Part shown: in pieces, positions 59,228 through 64,000 of the stretch
How positions within the stretch are numbered: position 1 is the first letter of the stretch
How the letters are laid out: each line of letters opens with the position of its first letter
Origin: Oxalobacter sp.
GTDB lineage: Bacteria > Pseudomonadota > Gammaproteobacteria > Burkholderiales > Burkholderiaceae_D
NCBI GenBank assembly: GCA_018384065.1
Contig: JAHAYL010000056.1
Location: 105,315 to 169,314 of the forward strand
Reading direction: 5' to 3'
Length of the DNA: 64,000 nt
Program-made: the position numbers and the translations under genes
Notes under the pieces: generated by a model
The model's database searches: none
Told to the model about the DNA's origin: nothing
What the model saw: only the letters and a program-made list of their open reading frames with translations

Positions 59228-60226
59228 ATGAAAAAGACCGCTTATACACTTACCATCCTGGCTTGCACCTTGCTCTGCGCTTGCAGCAGCACACAGCAGT
59301 CAGCCCCGATTTCTGATATTTCTGGACAGACCAACCCCCGCCAGAAACAAACGATTGATGCCAATACCGTCAACTACACCGTTGAACCCGGTGACACACT
59401 TTCCCAGATTGCCAGACGGTCAGGGCACAGTGTTTCTGAACTGGTGGCATGGAATGAGCTCAGCTCACCGGATATCATTGAGGTCGGTCAGGTGCTGCGT
59501 GTCCAGCCACCGGAAAACCAGGCGGTGGCAAGCCCGGTCGACACTTCATCTGGAACAGGTACCTCAGCCGGTACTGAGACCAGACCGGCACCTGTCGTAA
59601 AACCTGCCATCGGCAAGGATGTCACCTATTACACCGTTGAACCGGGCGATACCCTGTCTGGCATCGCCCGCCGTTCCAACCACAGTGTCGCCGAGCTGGT
59701 TTCATGGAACAGCCTTGAATCGGCAGACTCGATTGAAGTCGGTCAGAAACTCCGTGTGCAGCCGACAACAGCCACTACTGCCGCTGCTGTGAAGAAAACA
59801 CCGGAAAAGACGGCAACATCCTCTTCATCCACCCAGAAAACCACGGCAGCCGGTGGCATTTCAGAAGTCCGCAACATCAACTGGGCATGGCCGACACAGG
59901 GCAAGATTGTCTCTTCCTATACAGCGGCGCGGCGCGGGATTGATATCGGCGGCAGCAGAGGGCAGAAAGTCTCTGCAGCGGCTGATGGTACCGTGCTCTA
60001 TAAAGGCACGATGACTGGTTACGGCAATGTAGTCATCATCAAGCATAGCAGCAATGTCCTGTCAGTCTATGCCCATAACAGCAGGATGCTGGTCAGTGAG
60101 AAACAGCGGGTCAGCCGTGGTCAGCAGATTGCGGAAATGGGAAGCACGGACAGCAGCCATACAAGACTGCACTTTGAGATCCGTTTCCAGAACAAACCGG
60201 TCGATCCGACCAAATACCTGCCTTGA
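59228..60226 (+). CDS. nlpD: NlpD-like lipoprotein: two LysM domains and a degenerate M23 domain
   Basis: 332 residues with a lipoprotein signal (MKKTAYTLTILACTLLCAC; Cys 19 lipidated). Two LysM peptidoglycan-binding domains follow (NYTVEPGDTLSQIARRSGHS and YYTVEPGDTLSGIARRSNHS), joined by Thr/Ser/Ala-rich linkers, then an M23/LytM domain. In the LytM domain the first metal ligand region reads ARRGIDIGG instead of HxGxD, as in NlpD/EnvC, so it probably activates an amidase rather than cutting peptidoglycan. ATG 59228 has AGGGA at good distance. A terminator follows. Confidence 0.92.
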   Translation: MKKTAYTLTILACTLLCACSSTQQSAPISDISGQTNPRQKQTIDANTVNYTVEPGDTLSQIARRSGHSVSELVAWNELSSPDIIEVGQVLRVQPPENQAVASPVDTSSGTGTSAGTETRPAPVVKPAIGKDVTYYTVEPGDTLSGIARRSNHSVAELVSWNSLESADSIEVGQKLRVQPTTATTAAAVKKTPEKTATSSSSTQKTTAAGGISEVRNINWAWPTQGKIVSSYTAARRGIDIGGSRGQKVSAAADGTVLYKGTMTGYGNVVIIKHSSNVLSVYAHNSRMLVSEKQRVSRGQQIAEMGSTDSSHTRLHFEIRFQNKPVDPTKYLP

Positions 60227-60240
60227 TGCAGAACCAGCAG

Positions 60241-60277
60241 GACCGTTAGATGCCTGAAGGTATCTAACGGTCTTTTT
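60241..60277 (+). terminator. terminator after nlpD
   Basis: GACCGTTAGAT (60241-60251) and its complement (60262-60272) make an 11-bp stem with a 10-base loop, followed by TTTTT. It lies 14 bp past the nlpD stop, where rpoS would be expected in relatives. Confidence 0.93.
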
Positions 60278-60294
60278 GTCGATACAGAGGGCTT

Positions 60295-61677
60295 ATGGCA
60301 ACCAGAACCACCCATACCATACAGATCCATGCGTTGGATGCCGAAGGCAGGGGCGTCGGCTACCTGCCGGATGAAAGCGGTGATGCCAGTGGCAAAGTCG
60401 TCTTCGTCGAAGGGGCCTTGCCCAAAGAAACCGTTGCTGCAGAAAGCTGGAAAAAGAAAAGCCGGTGGGAACTGGCAACAGCCGTTTCCATCCTGAAAGC
60501 CTCCCCGCTCAGGGTGTCGCCAAAATGCCTGTATTTCGGGAAATGCGGGGGATGTTCCATGCAGCATCTGGAGCCATCTGCGCAGGTTGCCGTCAAGCAG
60601 CGGGTATTGGAAGACAACCTCCAGCATATCGGCAAAGTCAAGGCAGAAAGCATCCTGCCGCCTATCCATGGACCTTACTGGGGATACCGGTTCCGTGCCC
60701 GCCTTTCCGTCAACCATGTACCCAAGAAAGGCGGCATCCTGGTCGGTTTCCGGGAAAAACAGTCCCGTTACATCACCGACATGACCCAGTGCCCAGTCTT
60801 GCCGCCGCATATGTCTGCTTTGCTTGTACCGTTGCGGGAACTGATCGGCTCACTCAGCATCTACAGCCAGGTGCCGCAGATTGAAGTCGCCATCGGTCAT
60901 GATGGCAACAGACCGGTCACCGCTTTGCTGCTGCGTATCATGGCGACCCTGAGCCAGGACGATGAAACCAGATTGAAGCAGTTTGCCGATAAGCATGATG
61001 TCCAATGGTGGCTGCAGACGAAAGGACCTGATACCGTCCATCTCTTCTATCCCCTGGAGAACCGGTTGCAGTATGTCCTACCAGAGTTTGGTGTCACCAT
61101 GCCGTTCAAGCCCGGTGATTTCACCCAGGTCAATTACCATATCAACCAGGTACTTGTTTCCCGTGCACTCAGACTGCTTGGCATCCAGCCGGATGACCGG
61201 GTGGCAGACCTGTTCTGTGGACTGGGCAACTTCTCGCTGCCGATTGCCCGCAGGGCAAAAGAAGTTGTCGGCATCGAAGGCAGTGCGGTACTCACCAGAC
61301 GTGCCCAGGAAAACGCCATCCTCAATGGCTTGCAGGACAAGACCACCTTCCGGGAACGCAACCTCTTCGAGATGACGGTTGAGGAATGGAAAACCCTCAA
61401 ACCCTTTGACCGTATCCTGATCGATCCGCCCCGTGACGGTGCGATGGCGCTCTGCCAGACCTTGGCAGATATCCCGGATGAAGATGCGCGGTACCGCCCG
61501 GAACGCATCGTCTATGTCTCCTGCAACCCGGCGACCTTGGCAAGGGATGCGAGCATCCTCGTCAATTCAGGCAGGTACCGACTGCTGCAGGCTGGCGTTG
61601 TCAACATGTTCCCGCATACCTCCCATGTCGAGTCGATGGCGGTTTTTGAAGTTACTCCGGAAAAGTGTAAATGTTGA
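60295..61677 (+). CDS. rlmD: 23S rRNA (uracil(1939)-C5)-methyltransferase
   Basis: RlmD (RumA) makes m5U1939 in 23S rRNA. Present are the N-terminal TRAM domain (IQIHALDAEGRGVGYL), the iron-sulfur cysteines (CLYFGKCGGCSMQH with a fourth in TQCPVLP), the SAM site (DLFCGLGNFSLPIARR) and the catalytic nucleophile (YVSCNPATLARD). 460 residues, start ATG at 60295 after GAGGGC. In many betaproteobacteria it follows rpoS; here it follows nlpD directly. Confidence 0.96.
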   Translation: MATRTTHTIQIHALDAEGRGVGYLPDESGDASGKVVFVEGALPKETVAAESWKKKSRWELATAVSILKASPLRVSPKCLYFGKCGGCSMQHLEPSAQVAVKQRVLEDNLQHIGKVKAESILPPIHGPYWGYRFRARLSVNHVPKKGGILVGFREKQSRYITDMTQCPVLPPHMSALLVPLRELIGSLSIYSQVPQIEVAIGHDGNRPVTALLLRIMATLSQDDETRLKQFADKHDVQWWLQTKGPDTVHLFYPLENRLQYVLPEFGVTMPFKPGDFTQVNYHINQVLVSRALRLLGIQPDDRVADLFCGLGNFSLPIARRAKEVVGIEGSAVLTRRAQENAILNGLQDKTTFRERNLFEMTVEEWKTLKPFDRILIDPPRDGAMALCQTLADIPDEDARYRPERIVYVSCNPATLARDASILVNSGRYRLLQAGVVNMFPHTSHVESMAVFEVTPEKCKC

Positions 61678-61699
61678 CAGATTTCCGGAGTAGGACAGT

Positions 61700-61727
61700 A
61701 AAAAAAGGGCGTTTTCTCCTGAAACGC
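61700..61727 (-). terminator. minus-strand terminator between rlmD and the recombinase remnant
   Basis: Read on the - strand, GCGTTTC-AGGA-GAAAACGC forms a short stem followed by CC and TTTTTT (61700-61706). It would end transcripts coming from the recombinase remnant; it may also stop rlmD transcripts less well. Confidence 0.45.
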
Positions 61728-61769
61728 GGTTGACAATCATCAGCAGGTTTTACCCTGCCAGACCGGGCG

Positions 61770-62045
61770 TTATCCAAAAGGCATTTCCACTTTCCCCGAC
61801 TGTCCTGGCAGCTTCAGCTGCCCGACCAGTTTCATCACCAGCTTCGAACACGGATTGCGGGCTTATTCCAGGTTGTGCGCATACCGCAGTGCCGTCTCAA
61901 TCAGCCGGTGCCGGGCGAACTGCTGAACCTGCTGCAGCGTCGCCCCGCCAGAGATCGCCAGTGTCACCGCCGTATGCCGCAGCGAATGTGCCGTCAAGCC
62001 GGTCTGTTGCGTGGAAGGAAGCCTTTGGGATGCGTTTTTTCCCAA
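61770..62045 (-). pseudogene. tyrosine recombinase/integrase, C-terminal remnant with an in-frame stop
   Basis: The frame preserves the C-terminal catalytic end of a phage/XerC-type recombinase: TAHSLRHTAVTLAISGGATL has the H-x-x-R box, FARHRLIETALRYAHNLE has the second histidine and the nucleophilic tyrosine. A TAA at 61863-61865 interrupts the frame, after which the similar frame continues (ARNPCSKLVMKLVGQ) to a second TAA at 61770. The N-terminal three quarters, including the first catalytic arginine, is missing; the open part begins abruptly about 50 bp from site C. Probably an inactive relic of an integrase or inverting enzyme. Confidence 0.8.
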
Positions 62046-62060
62046 GAAGGTGCCTGATAA

Positions 62061-62091
62061 ATAACAGTCATGTTTTTAAAACTGTTATACT
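62061..62091 (+). promoter_or_regulatory. extended -10 promoter and inverted repeat before the second adhesin
   Basis: ATAACAGT (62061-62068) and ACTGTTAT (62081-62088) are perfect inverted repeats overlapping the extended -10 TGTTATACT (62083-62091). The repeat may be an operator. No good -35 is seen. Start would be near 62098, inside site C. Confidence 0.45.
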
Positions 62092-62095
62092 TTGG

Positions 62096-62127
62096 TGACA
62101 TGCTTTAATGCTTATTAAAAGGCACAG
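62096..62127 (+). repeat. site C: 13-6-13 element before the second adhesin
   Basis: Core TGCTTA at 62109-62114 with arms TGACATGCTTTAA (left) and TTAAAAGGCACAG (right). The right arm matches the site A arm at 10 of 13 positions. It ends 72 bp before the start codon, close to the 69 bp for site B and its adhesin. No second copy was found in the 420 bp upstream. The rest of the 61.68-62.2 kb gap holds only the recombinase remnant and terminator. Confidence 0.7.
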
Positions 62128-62199
62128 CCGTCTTGACAGAGCACCGGCGGGGGACCAGCCACACCCTGACCGGCGCCAGACAATCCGGAGAGTAGAACC

Positions 62200-64000
62200 A
62201 TGAACCAGTGTTACAAGACCATCTTCAGCAAAGTCCACCAGTGTTTTGTGGTGGTGTCGGAACTGACAAAAAGCCAAGGCAAGGGCAGCCGGGCATCACG
62301 ACTCAAGAAAACCGCCGTCGCCTTGCTGGCGGCAACGGCTTTCGGGGGATTGAGCGGTCCGCTGGCACATGCAGATACGGTGGTTATTACATCTGGTTCA
62401 ACGACAATCAATGATAATCATTCGGGCAACGATTACTGGCTGAACGGTTCTAATATTACATTCACCGTTGCATCAGGTGGCGTGGTTAACAGCATAAGCG
62501 GAAATAGTGATGCCGCGGTAAGCGGCAATACTGTTACGATCAATGGCGGAACAGTAAATAATGCTGATACTAGTTGGATTGAATACCCTGCCGGCTCGGG
62601 AAATTGGGTTGGCAAGCCTAATCTGACAGGTGGATTTAGCACTTCAGGCGCGGTTAGCGATAATCATGTTGTTATCAACAAAGCCTCAATTGGCGGGTAT
62701 TTCCCAACAGTCTATGGTGGTCATTCCGGTTCAGGCAGCGTCAGCAAGAACACAGTAACCATTGAAAGTGAAAACGGCATTTACGTTTACGGTGGTCATA
62801 GTGATACGGGTGCCGTTGGCGGAGATAATGAGGCGGATGGCAATATTGTTACTGTTAAATCCGGTTCAGTTCATTATGTCGCAGGTGGATGGTCTGGTGC
62901 AAACGAAGTCGGAGGTCCTGTCAAGAATAACAAGGTGATTGTTGAAGATGGAACGGTGGGAAGCCAAATTTTTGGCGGTGCTGGTGAAGGTGGGAATGTT
63001 GAACTTAACCGTGTGATTTTCGAGAAGGGAAGTGCCTTTGAAATTGTTGGTGGCCAGAGCGGTGGAAAAGATGCCTTAAACAATACTGTTACCATTAACG
63101 ACGGAACAGTAACAAATGTATATGGGGGCCAAGCTATTGCTGGCTGGATATCAGGTAATTCCGGAAACGCAAAAGGCAACCAGGTAACGATTGGCGGCGG
63201 CAAAGTTAGCGGTAATGTCTATGGCGGGTATAGTCTAAACGGTGCTGCCAGCAGTAACACGGTAAGCATCGACAGCAGTAAGATAGGTGGCAATGTATAT
63301 GCCGGGTACGGTTCTCAGGATACAATCAACAATACGGTTGAACTGAAAGACGCTACGGTTGCAGGGAACGTTTATGGTGGTCAAAGCAGCAATGGCGATG
63401 GAGTGAGCGGCAATACGCTGGTTCTGAGCGGCGCTAATACCGTGGGTGCTACCGTTCAAAATTTTGCAATCGTCAAACTTGCCGCTACAGTGGCATGGGC
63501 TGATGGAACTACAATTCTAAAAGCAAACCAGTTTGCGGAGAATGCGGACAGCACCCGGGCATCGCTTGATATCACCGCTGCCGAAGCAAACCTTGCCAAA
63601 GCAACCAGTGGTCAGATGACCCTGCTGGCATCGGAAACGGCAGATGATTTCAAGACGCTGTCGCTGACCTATTCCGGTACAGACAGTCCGGTAACATTAA
63701 GCGAAACAAACCAATCCAAGGTCTTGAAATCCGGCGCGGAAACAACGGAAACCACACCGGTAAACGGCGTGACCCTGACCTATGCCAGCTCACACATGGT
63801 TTCTCTGGATGCCGCCAACAGTTACAAGAATGTGCTGTATAAGGTAGAGAGCATCCCATCCAAAATCACCTTGGGTGAAATGGCCTGGGGGAAGAGCCGC
63901 AATCTGGAAGGGGCTTACACCTTTGACAATATGGTTCCCATCGATGCAACGGACCTGACCTTTACCGGTGCAGCCACCACGGCGCTGAAGAAGGGCGAAA
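62200..64000 (+). CDS. ESPR-containing autotransporter/adhesin with beta-helix repeats (3' partial)
   Basis: The frame is open from ATG 62200 to the window end (600 codons seen). The first 34 residues match the YadA-like adhesin's ESPR at 32 positions (MNQCYKTIFSKVHQCF start); the signal ends near PLAHADT. The passenger shows about ten repeats of roughly 25-30 residues with the form N-x-V-x-I-x-x-G-x-V followed by VYGG or similar (for example GNQVTIGGGKVSGNVYGGYS), which suggests a parallel beta-helix, and Cys is absent after the ESPR. A less repetitive region with SLTYSGTDSP and TYASSHMVSL follows. The C-terminal barrel is outside the window, so type Va is likely but unproved. Confidence 0.85.
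   Translation, partial: MNQCYKTIFSKVHQCFVVVSELTKSQGKGSRASRLKKTAVALLAATAFGGLSGPLAHADTVVITSGSTTINDNHSGNDYWLNGSNITFTVASGGVVNSISGNSDAAVSGNTVTINGGTVNNADTSWIEYPAGSGNWVGKPNLTGGFSTSGAVSDNHVVINKASIGGYFPTVYGGHSGSGSVSKNTVTIESENGIYVYGGHSDTGAVGGDNEADGNIVTVKSGSVHYVAGGWSGANEVGGPVKNNKVIVEDGTVGSQIFGGAGEGGNVELNRVIFEKGSAFEIVGGQSGGKDALNNTVTINDGTVTNVYGGQAIAGWISGNSGNAKGNQVTIGGGKVSGNVYGGYSLNGAASSNTVSIDSSKIGGNVYAGYGSQDTINNTVELKDATVAGNVYGGQSSNGDGVSGNTLVLSGANTVGATVQNFAIVKLAATVAWADGTTILKANQFAENADSTRASLDITAAEANLAKATSGQMTLLASETADDFKTLSLTYSGTDSPVTLSETNQSKVLKSGAETTETTPVNGVTLTYASSHMVSLDAANSYKNVLYKVESIPSKITLGEMAWGKSRNLEGAYTFDNMVPIDATDLTFTGAATTALKKGE

Overview
The window is a chromosomal segment of a betaproteobacterium of the order Burkholderiales. 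The evidence is gene order. leuC-leuD-leuB-asd ... truA-trpF-trpB-trpA-accD-folC-dedD-cvpA-purF, cysE/lpxH/ppiB/cysS ... accA-tilS-lysC, thrS-infC-rpmI-rplT-pheS-pheT-ihfA-merR and surE-nlpD-rlmD are all arranged as in that group. Mid-50s GC (by eye), surface adhesins with an extended signal peptide region (ESPR), and a nuclease that resembles gut Firmicutes proteins suggest a host-associated lineage such as Oxalobacter. That genus call is an inference.

Layout. 1-15.1 kb: end of an MFS transporter gene, then leucine, aspartate-semialdehyde, tryptophan, malonyl-CoA, folate and purine genes, all on the + strand. 15.1-21.8 kb: greB, a YgiQ-type radical SAM gene and a giant AsmA/DUF748 protein. 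21.8-24.7 kb: a trimeric autotransporter adhesin behind a region bounded by inverted repeats. 24.7-30.5 kb: trmB, tRNA-Leu, rnr, rlmB, cysE, lpxH. 30.5-40.7 kb: ppiB, cysS, accA, tilS, lysC, a universal stress protein, a nitronate-monooxygenase-like flavoprotein, rho and trxA. 40.9-42.3 kb: a divergent pair of exported proteins, one a lipoprotein nuclease. 42.3-49.1 kb: a tripartite RND efflux operon with a divergent TetR repressor and a palindromic operator between them. 49.1-61.7 kb: transaldolase, tRNA-Val, the thrS-to-ihfA translation block, a MerR regulator, surE, nlpD and rlmD. 61.7-64.0 kb: a decayed tyrosine recombinase and the 5' part of a second ESPR adhesin (beta-helix type), cut by the window end.

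The main system-level observation concerns the two adhesins. They share nearly identical ESPR codons and 5' leaders. Both carry, at the same distance (about 72 bp) before the start codon, a 32-bp site made of two 13-bp inverted arms around an asymmetric 6-bp core (TGCTTA/G). In the first adhesin a second copy in opposite orientation lies about 200 bp upstream, and a promoter-like sequence sits between the two. This is the layout expected of an invertible, phase-variable promoter worked by a tyrosine recombinase, and a recombinase remnant lies beside the third copy. It is a hypothesis from sequence; a regulator-binding palindrome is the main alternative.

Other points of note: a DedD-like protein without its SPOR domain, absence of pcm and rpoS from the surE-nlpD-rlmD locus, an AUA start for infC, a coiled-coil tail after the YadA barrel, and a strong terminator 30 bp before pheS.
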